Shown here: piece by piece, positions 1-9,955 of the stretch | Position numbering within the stretch: position 1 is the stretch's first letter | Layout of the letters: the number at the start of each line of letters is the position of its first letter | Source: Nemertoderma westbladi | Lineage: Eukaryota > Xenacoelomorpha > Nemertodermatida > Nemertodermatidae | Reading direction: 5' to 3' | Length of the DNA stretch: 64,000 bases | Assembly: GCA_032718475.1 (NCBI GenBank) | Contig: JAUCBJ010007289.1 | Coordinates: 62,001-126,000, forward strand | Translations under genes and position numbers: made by a program | Notes under the pieces: generated by a model | Database searches by the model: none | Seen by the model: only the letters and a program-made list of their open reading frames with translations | What the model was told of the DNA's origin: nothing

Positions 1-117
1 AGTTAACACATGGAGACTGATCCCACGGTAGTTTGTTGGTATACCGAAGAATCCTTTCCTTTCATAGGGAGAGGCTTTGGTTGACTTTTAGTCCAAATTG
101 GTGGTGGCTTTTAACCT

Positions 118-236
118 TTCAGAATGATCTGTTTAGCACTAGGCCTACTGTTTTCCATAACTCTGCAGCGATTTCAGATAATCCACTCGCTTTATTATTA
201 GACATGTTTAAGTGTTTCTCTGGAGTTCGGCAGGTG
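118..236 (-). mobile_element. RTE-type LINE fragment, start of RT domain
   Basis: Read on the minus strand this fragment encodes NNKASGLSEIAAELWKTVGL, which matches the opening of an RTE/CR1-type reverse transcriptase (the K-A-x-G-x-D-x-I-P-A-E-x-x-K pattern). A diverged second copy lies at 893-1010. No continuous RT follows, so it is a relic. The family call is from motif memory; RTE versus a related LINE clade is not certain. Confidence 0.5.
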
Positions 237-237
237 T

Positions 238-650
238 ATCTATCTATAATCGGCCAGCTGCATTGCAGCTGCATATTGAGATTCTGGCTTAACAAAAATG
301 ATTTGCCACCACCATGCAATCCACAATTGACAAGCCCAATTCAGCGTGCGTTAAGAATGCTATGCCGGCTTATCAAGAAAGTTGTACAGCCACAACTCCC
401 TATCCCCCATGACTTTCGCGAGATTGTCCTCAGCTTATCCTCATCCAGTGTCCTTTAAGAGGCGTCTAAAGAAAGTTATGAGCTGTCCACCCCCACCATG
501 CTTATTTCCTCCATGGGGCTGTCAAAGTACTAGATTGTGCACGGCGAAAATAGTATCCTGCAAAGCTGAGGCGGCTTTATTCTAGTGTCAAGATTTGGGT
601 AACTAATGAGACACTTCGAATGTTATATAGTGTCTGGTTGGATGGACCTA
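238..650 (-). mobile_element. RTE-type LINE, 3' terminal fragment (copy A)
   Basis: This minus-strand copy contains the last part of a LINE ORF and its 3' tail. The same tail recurs at 3.2, 9.5, 34.6 and 40.9 kb. Recognisable stretches are the ..ATLYNI/..VSH segment near 620-650, the C-terminal CNFVDKPA-like segment near 360-380, and the 3' tail ending in GGCCGATTATAGATAG (as read on the minus strand). Compared with copy E at 40.9 kb it carries several indels and no intact frame. It is a 5'-truncated dead copy. Confidence 0.6.
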
Positions 651-689
651 GACGCAGCCTTAACTGCCTTCTTAGCCGCTGTAGTCCGT

Positions 690-1020
690 TTGAGTCGGGA
701 CTCTTTCTGTGCCTTAGTTAGATCGGCACTTCTAAATTCCGTGATCCGTCTAGGGGGGCCATTTTTCTGCTTCGAGTGTATACAGGAACTGTTTTTGCAG
801 CTGCTACTGCCTCTGTGAAGGCAGTATAGCCGTCACAATAATCTGTTGCCTCAGATGAAAGGGCCTCATACCTGTTGTTCTGTTCTAATGTGAATCTGAG
901 TTAGGCCTACTGCTTTCCATAACTCTGCAGGCCCAGGGATTTCATCAAATGCACCCTTTATTGTTATACATGTATTAATCTTTCTCTGGAGATCGGCAGG
1001 GGTAAATCCGCTCTCATTGT
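690..1020 (-). mobile_element. RTE-type LINE fragments, linker and RT start, rearranged
   Basis: On the minus strand 1010-893 reads ..IPGPAELWKAVGL (start of RT). Next, 862-690 reads NNRYEALSSEATDYCDGY, which looks like the endonuclease-RT linker of such LINEs and would normally precede the RT start. The order is therefore scrambled, and there is an in-frame stop. At least two deleted or rearranged copies lie side by side in 118-1020. Confidence 0.4.
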
Positions 1021-1656
1021 CATTATATTTTAATTTTAGGGATGACCTCGATGTTGGGTTGCTGCCCAAGCAAGTTACTGAAGCGATCTCTCCAATTCAC
1101 AACACGTTCTTCAGGTATATCAGTTTTAGCGAGACTTAGCGCAACTTTTCCAACCAGATACCACATTTACAGTTTGCCAGGCTAGGCCTGATTATGTAAT
1201 TGCTTCAATATTCTCTTGTATGTATTTGCCTGGCAATAATGTTAAGTTTGTATGCAACTTTGAGATCTTCATCTTTGACGATGTTTCCACTGTTGGTTGT
1301 TACATTTTTTTAAACACATGAACTGTTAGTGGTACCACACTGGATGGTGCTGGTTGGGTTATAGGATTTTGGGACGGATTCTAGCTGGAGGGTCGACAGA
1401 TTATTTAACTGTAACAAAATGTTGAGTTTCTTGATGCCCTTAGCGCGGTAGCCTGGAGATCGACAATATTCGCAACCATATGAACAATGAATATTTATTA
1501 TATTTATACGCTAACCCTCCCAACTCCACTCCACCCATCCACAACACTGACCATACCATACCACACACCATCCCTCTATATCTCCCCCCCCCCCTCCCCT
1601 CTATAACACACCTCCACCATACCCAACCATAATATACCCCACTACACCCTACGCAT
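1021..1656. other. Intergenic, no gene seen
   Basis: No coding signal is recognised. The stretch 1510-1640 is strongly C/A-rich on the + strand (CCACCC, CCTCCCC runs) and low in G, a simple-sequence drift region next to the MITE-like element. Confidence 0.5.
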
Positions 1657-2138
1657 TGCTGTTCAACTAATTTTGTAGTGACAAATTAACTGAACCCAAA
1701 TTAATTAATGTAAATGATAATTCAACTAATTATTTCAACTAATTTTGAGGTGTTTAGTTAAATAAAAGTTGAAAATTCAACTAAAATTTAACTAAATACC
1801 AAAATTGCGAATATTTCAGGTAATCATAGCAACCGAGATGTAATTGGCGTTTCGCAACACGTTTTCATTTTCAATTTTCATATGATTAACACTATGTTAA
1901 CTTAACAATAGGTGTTATTACTTGTTATTGTTTAGAGAGCATTCAGTCGAGACTTTCAACGAGATGGTTCAGAACAGCCAAAGGACAAGGGAAAATAGAA
2001 AACCCTTTAAACCCGAAAGCTTTCGGAATTTAGTTAGATTTTAGTCAACTATTTATTTTAAAAAATTTGCAGTGACAAGTTAAATAAAATCACTTTAACT
2101 AAATAACATCAAATGACAACTTAACTAGTTGAACAGCA
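1657..2138. mobile_element. MITE-like element with terminal inverted repeats
   Basis: The left end reads TGCTGTTCAACTAATT and the right end is its near-perfect inverse (AACTAGTTGAACAGCA). The 482-bp interior is AT-rich, has no ORF, and repeats CAACTAA/TTAACT words near both ends (for example AGTGACAA at 1677 and again near 2073). Size, TIRs and lack of coding capacity fit a non-autonomous DNA transposon. No clear target duplication is visible, so the superfamily is unknown. Confidence 0.55.
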
Positions 2139-3205
2139 CTGAATCTACACCTACCACACCCCATCACAAAATGTTCTAGAATATTGTGTATTTATTAATT
2201 GGAATAATTCTCCTCCAGCAAACGAGAAGGCTTTATTAGTCTTTTTTCATTTGGTCAGGTCGACAGGTTTACGCAGTGGTAATTCATGGGTGTCGGACGA
2301 AAGACCACGCAGAAATTGTAGGCGAGAGGCGACCAAACTAAAGGCCGACTAGTGTCAATCAAATCTACAATAGGCCCTGGTCGTAAATGCTATGAGTTCT
2401 GAACGGGAATGAATTGTAATTGTCCCATATTGGTACTAGTATGGTAATATTGATCGAGACCAATTACAACCCATCCATATACTGATTGAATTTGGCATGG
2501 AATAACCCATCTATTGTGATCATTGTATACTACTGGGGATGAGTTAATGTGATACAGTATGTATAATTGGATAACAACAACGTGGTTTGAATGTAGGTTG
2601 CATTGTATAGCTACTTATCTCCAGCGTGAACGGTAAATGTACCGCCTGTTCTTCCAGGATATTAGTTGGACGCACAAAGACCCAATAAGGCAGCAACTAA
2701 GCATGGCAATGTATTTACGTAAACAGTAGATTTTGTAACGGATGTGACATTGGTTGGGAGAGGGATAAGAGGAAATTGATTTCGCAGGGTAGAAATGGCT
2801 CTGATTCAGAAACTCAAGCGATACTTTAAGATTTGTTGTATTAGCCGGAGATAGGAGATGGGGTGTGTGTGCGTGCAGTTGTAGCTCATCATCAATCGCT
2901 CTCGGCTATTAATTTCATTTATATATAACAATCCACTTACTATGGAGTGGCAAAGTTATTTTAGGATTCGGTGTGATTAAATTTAAAATAGTTTTGTTGT
3001 TGTTGCATGAGATAATAGTGTAAGACATTAGCTCTGAAGTATGTAAAATTTATATTTATTTTCACAAACATTTAAGAATAATTAAGAATAAATTGAGTAT
3101 ATTTATAAAAAGAAGCCCATGCTAACTACTAATTTTAAAATCTTTTTGAATTTTTTTCCACCTTGTCACTTCTTTTCTTTCATATTGCATTTTCCCTATC
3201 CGTGC
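2139..3205. other. Intergenic, no gene seen
   Basis: About 1.07 kb of ordinary AT-rich sequence without a convincing ORF, RNA gene or repeat. It ends where a truncated RTE copy begins. Confidence 0.4.
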
Positions 3206-3549
3206 TCACCAGACACGATATAACATTGGAGGTGTCTCATTGGTTCCCCCAAGCTTGACACTAGAACAAAATCGCCTCCGCTTTTCAGGACATTGCTTTC
3301 GCAGTGAGAACCAGCCAGTGCATAATCTTGTACTTTGGCAGCCTAATGGAGTGAATAAGCATGGTGGACAGCCCATGACTTTCTTGAGACGCATCTTAAA
3401 AGACACTGGCCTTGAAGATGCGGATGATCTAGCAAATGTCATGGGTGATAGGGAGTTGTGGCGGTGCAATTTTGTTGACAAGCCGGCACAGCATTCTTAA
3501 AAATGCAGCTGCAATGCAGCATGCCGATCATAGTAGTAGTAGTAGTAGT
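3206..3549 (+). mobile_element. RTE-type LINE, 5'-truncated 3' end (copy B)
   Basis: This copy encodes the last ~90 residues of a LINE ORF in one frame, including LRFSGHC, PVHNLVLWQP, GGQPMTFLRRILKDTGLED and NVMGDRELWRCNFVDKPAQHS, then a TAA. The 3' tail is GCAGCTGCAATGCAGCATGC followed by a (TAG)n microsatellite at about 3530-3549. The protein pattern (RRLRFAGHC..LVLWQP..G.P.T.....DTGL....L...M.DR..WR) is the usual C-terminus of RTE-like LINEs in marine invertebrates. It is nearly identical to copy E (40.9 kb), so the family was recently active. Confidence 0.75.
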
Positions 3550-3905
3550 GCTCACCAGCGTGATCTATTTCACGTTGACATTGACCCAGAACACACGGAC
3601 TCACTCCTGCTAAGGTAGAGAGGCAACGTATATACTGTAATTGGAGGAATAATTCATGTAATTTTGAACAAATCATTTTCATGACTGAATCACTGATATT
3701 ATTATTGATCACCATTATTGGACGAACGTAATGTGTTCTTGTCCTACTATCTACTATTGTTTGTTCATGTCTGCTTTACGTTTACTGATTGTCTGAGTAT
3801 TTGTTGTTCATGTTGCAATGCTCATATTTCGTTTTCTTTACTTAGTGACTTGTCTCATATAATTGCCATTAAACTAATCGAATCTACTGACATTAAGGTA
3901 AACTA
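3550..3905. other. Intergenic, no gene seen
   Basis: AT-rich sequence between the RTE tail and a SINE. The short ORFs here have no recognisable features. Confidence 0.4.
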
Positions 3906-4175
3906 TATAATAATAATAATAATAATAATATTGGTTATTTATATAGCGCTTTTTTACGCTCAGCATACTCAAAGCTCTTTTATTATCATTACCCCAGCAA
4001 AGCCAGGTTCCCATTATACCGCTGGGTTGGCGTAGGCACTAATGTCTAAAGTGTCTTCTTGCCTAGGGACACAACAGTGCGAAATTTCTACAGCCTTTAG
4101 TCGGATTCGAACCTGCACCACCAAACGCTATTGTGTAAGCAGTTCAGGCGCCGTATCCACTCGGACACTGCGACA
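3906..4175 (-). mobile_element. tRNA-derived SINE with (TTA)n tail
   Basis: Read on the minus strand this begins with a class-II tRNA-like head (tRNA-Ser/Leu type). The A box is TGTCCGAGTGG (4157-4167), one mismatch from consensus. The B box GGTTCGAATCC (4103-4113) is perfect. The body ends in AGCGCTATATAAATAACC and a (TTA)n tail (3906-3931 on the + strand). The AGCGCTATATAAAT end resembles CR1/L2-type LINE 3' ends, so an L2-like LINE may mobilise it (inference). It lies 5' of the ion-channel gene. Confidence 0.7.
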
Positions 4176-4481
4176 TAAATTATATATTCATAATTAATGG
4201 TGTGGTGTTAATTAATTAATTAATTATTCATAATTCATAATTACATAATTATATATATTCAATATGTAACATAAATTAACGTAAGATAGCTTTACTAAAT
4301 CCGACTAATATATCAAATTTGTGGTAAAATTTTGTACGAATTTAATATAACATTTTGTTTTTGTAGGCTAAATATATAAATATATATATAATATACATAT
4401 CGTAGCTAGGCCTACATGATATCGTTTCTATTAATATTACCAATATTTATTAACATATACACATTGTGACAATTTATTATA
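4176..4481. promoter_or_regulatory. Upstream region of ion-channel gene, AT-rich
   Basis: About 300 bp of very AT-rich DNA with an (ATTA)n run near 4208-4230 and a TATATAAATATATATATA stretch at ~4370-4392. The latter could serve as a TATA element, but it is only low-complexity sequence and no transcription start can be set. The coding ATG follows at 4482. Confidence 0.3.
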
Positions 4482-4939
4482 ATGGTGAATTATTTTTGGT
4501 TTCTCTTAAGCATTGGAGTTCCCATAGTGACCGCTCAAACTATACGTACGCGTATAAGGAATGCGAATTACGATTCCAATATTCCTCCAACTAGTTTGCA
4601 AAACCATCCCATCAATGTCTCCTTGTGGCTATATAACGTGGTTATGGTAGAACACAAACACATGCACGTCGGATTCGGACTTAGCGCCACCTGGTTCGAT
4701 GAGCGATTAGCATCGATCATGTCGGAAGACACTGAAGTATTGGATTCTGAAGATTACACATTGTTATGGATACCGGAGGTGGAGGTAACTAGAGGTGTAG
4801 TGTCTAGAGAAGCATCTCCATTGGGTCCCAAAGTACTTATTCATAGAAACGCCACTGTTAATAGCTTAAAGGTGATCGAGATTAATATTGGGTGTAAAAC
4901 AACTGCTGAGTTCTACCCTATGGATCGACTTTATTGCAC
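4482..4939 (+). CDS. Cys-loop ligand-gated ion channel subunit, exon 1
   Basis: Exon 1 encodes a signal peptide (residues ~1-19, hydrophobic FWFLLSIGVPIVTA) and most of the extracellular ligand-binding domain of a pentameric ligand-gated channel. The stretches NVSLWLYNVVMVEHK, LSATWFDERL, LLWIPEVEV and IHRNATVNSLKVIEI fit the beta-strands before the Cys-loop. The loop itself is C138-x13-C152 with FYPMD inside, the family signature. The exon ends two bases into a codon at a canonical donor (GTAAGT, 4940-4945). Joining to the acceptor at 9954/9955 restores the frame. The start is the first ATG and gives a good signal peptide. The channel would sit in the plasma membrane; ligand unknown. Confidence 0.85.
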
Positions 4940-5040
4940 GTAAGTAGTATAAAAACTAGTAATATTGAGCTACTGAATGGTCACGAATACTAATCATTAC
5001 GTCATACTGTTTTAATTTTACTATATATTTTTTACAGATA

Positions 5041-5046
5041 GGGGGT

Positions 5047-5080
<34 letters not shown>
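5041..5080. repeat. poly(G) tract (~40 nt, one T)
   Basis: A G-only run interrupted by a single T at position 6. It can form G-quadruplexes and its exact length is probably unreliable in any assembly. A C-tract in the opposite sense follows at 5295-5316, so the two could pair as a stem. Confidence 0.9.
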
Positions 5081-5081
<1 letters not shown>

Positions 5082-5099
5082 GCTGAACGCCAATAAAAA

Positions 5100-5722
5100 A
5101 TCCATCCCTCTCCAGGGGAAATTGGACCCAAATAACAGATGATTACTCTCAAAAATAAAACTGTAACTTGTGTTCAGTTTATTGTTTTGGTTAAATTAAC
5201 GTTCCACTGTAACCTGTTCCTTTCCCTAAATTGAGAATTTAACATTGAGGTTGGGGATATTAATTCACCAAGGCGGGTTTTGCGTCCAGTCCCACCCCCC
5301 CCCCCCCCCCCCCCCCTCCTTATCTCATTTTTTAAGCAACACACTGGAAGCAATAAACTGCATTGATGTAATTCAGACACTGTGGAATAAAGATCATTCT
5401 CTGCAGAGCCGAAACGGGAGCAGAAGGCTGGGTGGGTGTATACCATACGTTTGTATAATTCAATCCCTAGGGAACCGGTAACGGTTGGATAGAGATTAAT
5501 ACATGCACAGCATATGTCATTTATTTATACATAGACACATACATAAATAGTCTGAGCTGAAAAAAGGGCGTTTTCTTCCAATATTGTACACGTTTTTGAC
5601 GCAAGCAAAGCCCATCCCTCCCTGGGGGAAAATCCACGCAAATAACAGTTAAATTCTCAAAAATAAAACTGTATCCTGTTCTATTGAGTTTCGTTTATCG
5701 TTTTGGTTAGAATAACGTGACA
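5100..5722 (+). repeat. Direct duplication of ~110 bp flanking the G/C tracts
   Basis: 5100-5205 and 5610-5722 share long stretches in the same order: CCATCCCTC, AAATAACAG, CTCAAAAATAAAACTGTA, TTGTTTTGGTTA/CGTTTTGGTTAG and AATAACGT. The copies are diverged and about 510 bp apart. They may be two copies of one interspersed repeat or ends of an element that carries the poly(G)/poly(C) tracts. Confidence 0.65.
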
Positions 5723-6242
5723 GTCTCATTCCATGCAAATGTCAACCGCAGTGCCAATTTTGAAAAAAGTGAATTATTGCTTCTCATATCAATTTTCAGA
5801 ACCAATATATGATGCGGTTTACGAATTTAATACAAAAAACCGCATCAAAATTGGTTAACTTTCTGAAATCTGGTGTTATTCGGCTTTACCTCTCAAACTG
5901 CAAAAATACAGTTAACTGAGTGCATAATATGACAACCGCGTTTTATGAGTATTTTTAGGCAGATGGCAACGTAATAGAGTACTTTTCGAAGCAAAACAAT
6001 CATATTTTCTAATGAAATCATTTGCTGTCAATTAAAACAACGTTGTGTCTAAAAATTCAGTGCTCATAATCTGCTTACATCATAATGTCCCGCACTTTAC
6101 GCTGAACACCATATTTTGTTTGTACAGGATAGACATATTATAATAGAATGATGATATGTCGTTTGTAAAGCACAAATATATGTATCTTTAATCTGGAGTA
6201 CTTAGTTTGTTTGTGGTGTTTCGTGTTATGTGGTAAACAGGT

Positions 6243-6270
6243 GTCCCGCACTTTACGTAAAGTGCGGGAC
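6243..6270. repeat. 28-bp perfect palindrome of the GTCCCGCACTTTAC motif
   Basis: GTCCCGCACTTTAC is immediately followed by its exact reverse complement, GTAAAGTGCGGGAC, with no spacer. The same half-site occurs singly at five other places in the intron. Confidence 0.9.
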
Positions 6271-6707
6271 AAAAAGTAGAAATATCAAAGGAAGTAGAGT
6301 AAGCGTGTACTTAGATGGGAGAACTTCAACTGGAATAATCATAACAGACATTTAATCACTTCATATCATCTGCTATTAAGACACTATGAAAAAATTCATG
6401 ATGATCACATATATTTTAGTAAATATCCTCAAATTATTAATTCCTATTATTATTAGTTTTTTCAAACTCTGAATATTATTTATAGGCCTGCTATTAACCC
6501 CTTCCTGGATGGAGCGTACTACAAATACAATCTCCCATATGCGCACGGCCTAGACCGTACATGGTACGCTACTATTTATTAACGGTTTTATGGGTGCACT
6601 ACAGTTCCAGGTCTAATGCTCTATGTAATCTGAATTACATTAGGACTACAGCGCACTTAAAATGTAGTTTTACATAAGCCTAATATAATATTGAACTGAC
6701 TGGGAGG

Positions 6708-7976
6708 GTGTTCGGACACTTCCCCCCCGGACAGTTCCCCCCCGCTCAAGTAGGACACTTCCCCCCCGGACACTTCCCCCCCAGACACTTCCCCCCCGCG
6801 GACACTTCCCCCCCGACTGTTCTTAACTTCGCACATTCGTATTTTTCATTTTGTAAGGTAAACGGACCGCTTGTATCCAGATAAGTTGTATCCAATTTTC
6901 CTTTCGTAGCTCAGAAAGTGATCTTTTGCATCCCGATTTTACATTTTATATCCAAGTTTTATTTATGGGTTTTATCAATGCAATTACATCGTATTGTTTG
7001 CTAATCTTTAAACAATTAATTATATTAGATGACCTATAAATTCCATCCCCGGAATGATATACTGTTTTTATTAACTATAGAATTATAATAATTAATTGTT
7101 TTAATTATAGGTATTATTATGTAATAGTCTTCTTCAAATTGTAGCAGATGGGGATGAATATTATTGTTGCAATCAAAATTATACCTCTCCAGGGTAAAAT
7201 CGACATGCGTCGACCTGTATTCTGTGTTCAGCATTACATATTGATATACATATTACTACTATACATACTATATAGATATTATACACACTACATATTAAAT
7301 TTCCTGGTTACTTGCAATATTTTTAATAGGATTTTGTTGAATTATATAATATTGTAGTAATTTATATATTAAATTGGTTAACATTCAATACAGCTCCTAC
7401 TTTAGGCTTAGTCAATTTATTATCTGATGATACAAACATGAATTAATTATTTCAAAATGGTCTTAAGTCTTTCACCACGGGCACTCAGGGAAATGCCGGG
7501 GTCTGGGGGCGATAACCCCCAAGAAAAGAAGCGGGGGTTTGGGGGCGGCAGCCCCCAAGAAAAGAAGCGGGGGTTTGGGGGCGGCAGCCCCCAAGAAAAG
7601 AAGCGGGGGTTTGGGGGCGGTAGCCCCCAACAAAAGAAGCGGGGGTTTGGGGGCGGCAGCCCCCAATTAAAAGAAATTAAAAGAATTAAAGGAATTAAAA
7701 GAAAAACAAACAAAATTTGACTATAAAAATGTTTCTTTTATAATTTTGAAAAAACTTGTCTAGATACAACTTGTCCTGTAACCATCTTTAACTTTTGTTT
7801 ATTGCTTTGATGCACCCAGATTAATTTTAACACTTTAACTGGGGGGGAAGTGTCCGGGGGGCAAGTGTCCGGGGGGGAAGTGTCCGGGGGGGAAGTGTCC
7901 TACTTGGGCGGGGGGGAAGTGTCCGGGGGGGAAGTGTCCGGGGGGGAAGTGTCCGGGGGGGAAGTGTCCTAGATCC
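6708..7976. mobile_element. Foldback (FB)-like transposon with modular inverted repeats
   Basis: The left arm (6714-6815) is built of repeated GGACACTTCCCCCCC modules. The right arm (7837-7970) is built of the inverse module GGGGGGGAAGTGTCC. Each arm includes one variant with a CAAGTAGGACA or TCCTACTTG spacer. The element is flanked by GACTGGGAGG at 6698-6707 and again at 7977-7986, a perfect 10-bp target duplication. Modular tandem-repeat arms and 9-10-bp duplications are the hallmarks of foldback elements. The interior has no transposase, only AT-rich DNA and a G-rich 36-bp tandem repeat. Confidence 0.8.
7500..7665. repeat. 36-bp tandem repeat inside the foldback element
   Basis: The unit contains GCGGGGGTTTGGGGGCGG and AGCCCCCAAGAAAAGAA and starts at 7531, 7567, 7603 and 7639 (period 36), with a diverged leading unit at ~7500. 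Because 36 is a multiple of 3, several frames are open on both strands (12-residue periods such as GGSPQEKKRGFG). I treat these as repeat artefacts, not proteins. The G5/C5 blocks within a unit can form a hairpin. Confidence 0.85.
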
Positions 7977-8341
7977 GACTGGGAGGTAATAATACAGCAA
8001 GTAGGAGCCACGCTGTACTAATGGCTTAGGGTAAGGCTACAAAATAATGATACAAACAAATTTGTTATTGTCGTGCCTACTCTTCTGTTTTACTTACAGT
8101 ATTAGGCACTATATGTTGGCCTCTATTTGTTTTTTTACTCCATTTAGGGGTGTTCGTACATTGTCAGTGGCAGAGCAATGTTTTGCGCCATTTTTTTCAT
8201 GCTGGGGCCGACTTTGAGAAAGGACAATGAAAAACTTCGTCTGAAACTTTGTTACGTTACTTATCCAATATTGGAATGCTAGAATGGCGTATTAAAGCCC
8301 GTACAGCCGTATGTTGGAGGCCTATTAATTATATCTATAAT

Positions 8342-8358
8342 CCCCCCCCCCCCCCCCC
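8342..8358. repeat. poly(C) tract
   Basis: Seventeen C residues followed by a C/A-rich stretch (CCCCAACCCCCAACC). This is one of seven long G or C homopolymers in the window. Confidence 0.9.
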
Positions 8359-9454
8359 TCCCCAACCCCCAACCGCCTCTTCACAACTGTGCAATGTGCA
8401 CTGTACTAAAGGACGGACCTCCAGTGGAATTGTATGCTTTAAATACTTGAACACTTACTTGACTGGCAGTCACATGTATACATGTACGCAGTAGTAAGGG
8501 GCTTTACAGGGCCAACTAAGTTTGGTAGGATAGGTTTAGTATTTTGGTTAGGGTTAGTTGCATTGTCATTCATTTTTAAGTTCAAATTATATGTAGCAAT
8601 CTCACTGACAAGTTTATAACTATCACTGATTTAGTCGGAATAATGTAATAATTACCGATTTAATGTGTTTATAAATGATAAAATCGCACGTCTCCCGCAC
8701 TTTACAATGAAATGTCCCACACTTTACATGACTTTGCTGCACCCCACTAATCCCCTGTTTCATTGATGTTACCTACCAGCTTACTAAAGGCTAATTTATT
8801 TTCCCTACATATCTAGGAACATCATGGAACAAAAGTTTTCCCACTAACTTTACTCAATTCGCTGAACTTTAGCAATGAAGTTGACAGTTGAGAATTTCAC
8901 TTTCGTACGCGTCCCGCACTTTACAATTTTTTGAAGCAAAATTCTGAGACATAAACTGCTGCAGGTTTTCCAAACTGCTTTTTTATACAGAACCGATAAT
9001 TGGTTTTTCTAAGAAACACAAGCATTATAATATTTTAGTTCATTTTCTTGATGTACAGTACTAAAGTATGCACAAAAAGTCGTACGAATGTCCCGCACTT
9101 TACATGGAATGAGCCGACACTGTAATTTTCTGCTCCTTTCTCTGAATTTATAGCTTTATAGATTTATAGCTCGATGAGATGGGATTTCCGTCAAGTTTTC
9201 CCCCTGTCCTCTCTGTCTCAAAAGTGGTCGTTACTTGTTTTTTAATTTTTGGCTAATACTGTACTAATATGGGAGATGCCTTATTAGAATTAGAGATGAT
9301 ATTTCTCACTGTGTGAGAGAGAGAGGGAGAGGGAGATTTAAATACATTTGATCACCTTTGCTGATCTGTAAGCAAGCTTCCATCAATATATATTCTGACT
9401 TCCATATCCCACTATTTCAAACTCCAACATATATTACCATGCACACATCTCCAA

Positions 9455-9860
9455 TCAGACACTATACAGCAGGGGAGGTGTCTCACTAGCCACTAAATCT
9501 TCACATTGGAAAAAAGCCGCTTCCGCTTTGCATGACATCGCTTTCGACGTGAGGACCCAGCGCCTGTGCACAATCTTGTGCTTTTGCAGCCCCATGGAGA
9601 AAATAACCATGGTGGACAGCCCGTGACATTCTTGAAATACCTCTTAAAGGAAACTTTCCTTGAAGATGTGTATAATCTCGCTCGCGGCATAATGTTGTCG
9701 ATAAGCCGGCATGGCATTCATTATGTACGCTGCATTATAGTATGCCATATGTGAATTGCATCCTGGAGGAAGAAATATGTTTTGTTAAGCCAGCGTAGCA
9801 TCACGATGTGTAGCATCAATGCAACAGGCCTATTAGAGTAGTGGTAGTTGTAGTATCACA
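9455..9860 (+). mobile_element. RTE-type LINE, degenerate 3' end (copy C)
   Basis: This matches copies B and E in order: ACACTATA..GGAGGTGTCTCA, CTTTGCATGACATCGCTTTCG, CTTTTGCAGCCCCATGGAG, GGTGGACAGCCCGTGACATT and CTTGAAGATGTG..AATCTCGC, then the 3' tail ..TTAAGCCAGCGTAGCA and a decayed (TAG)n run. Frameshifts and an internal deletion remove the coding frame. Same strand as the host gene, in its intron just upstream of exon 2. Confidence 0.65.
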
Positions 9861-9955
9861 TATAGGCTAACAGAAGGTGAACTTAACTGAATTTATAAAC
9901 AACAATCTCAATCCAAATATCAATAATTATAGCCTTACACATTCTTCTCATATAG

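Larger units (their letters stand above)
5718..9124. mobile_element. Candidate element with CTCATTCCATG inverted ends and GTCCCGCACTTTAC motifs
   Basis: 5721-5735 (CAGTCTCATTCCATG) recurs inverted at 9103-9123 (CATGGAATGAG..ACTGT). Between them the 13-14-base motif GTCCCGCACTTTAC appears at 6087, 6243, 8692, 8714 (one change), 8911 and 9090, plus inverted at 6257. Both ends therefore carry the same short terminal and subterminal motifs, as in non-autonomous DNA transposons. No transposase ORF is visible. The foldback element at 6708-7976 would be nested inside. The boundaries are inferred and imperfect. Confidence 0.35.
4940..9955 (+). other. Intron of the ion-channel gene (about 5.0 kb)
   Basis: The donor is GTAAGT at 4940; the acceptor AG at 9954-9955 is preceded by a pyrimidine-containing CTTCTCATATAG. 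The join keeps the frame (phase 2) and places the Cys-loop directly before the expected pre-M1 segment. The intron is mostly repeats: G and C homopolymers, a ~110-bp direct duplication, the GTCCCGCACTTTAC-bearing element, a foldback element and an RTE tail. Confidence 0.8.

Noticed and set aside
5174-5481. ORFs with poly-Gly or poly-Pro runs
   Set aside because: Created by the poly(C) tract at 5295-5316; no conserved features.
7447-7720. Overlapping ORFs on both strands (GGSPQEKKRGFG and PPNPRFFSWGLP periods)
   Set aside because: They are produced by a 36-bp G-rich tandem repeat inside the foldback element; periodicity divisible by 3 keeps frames open on both strands.
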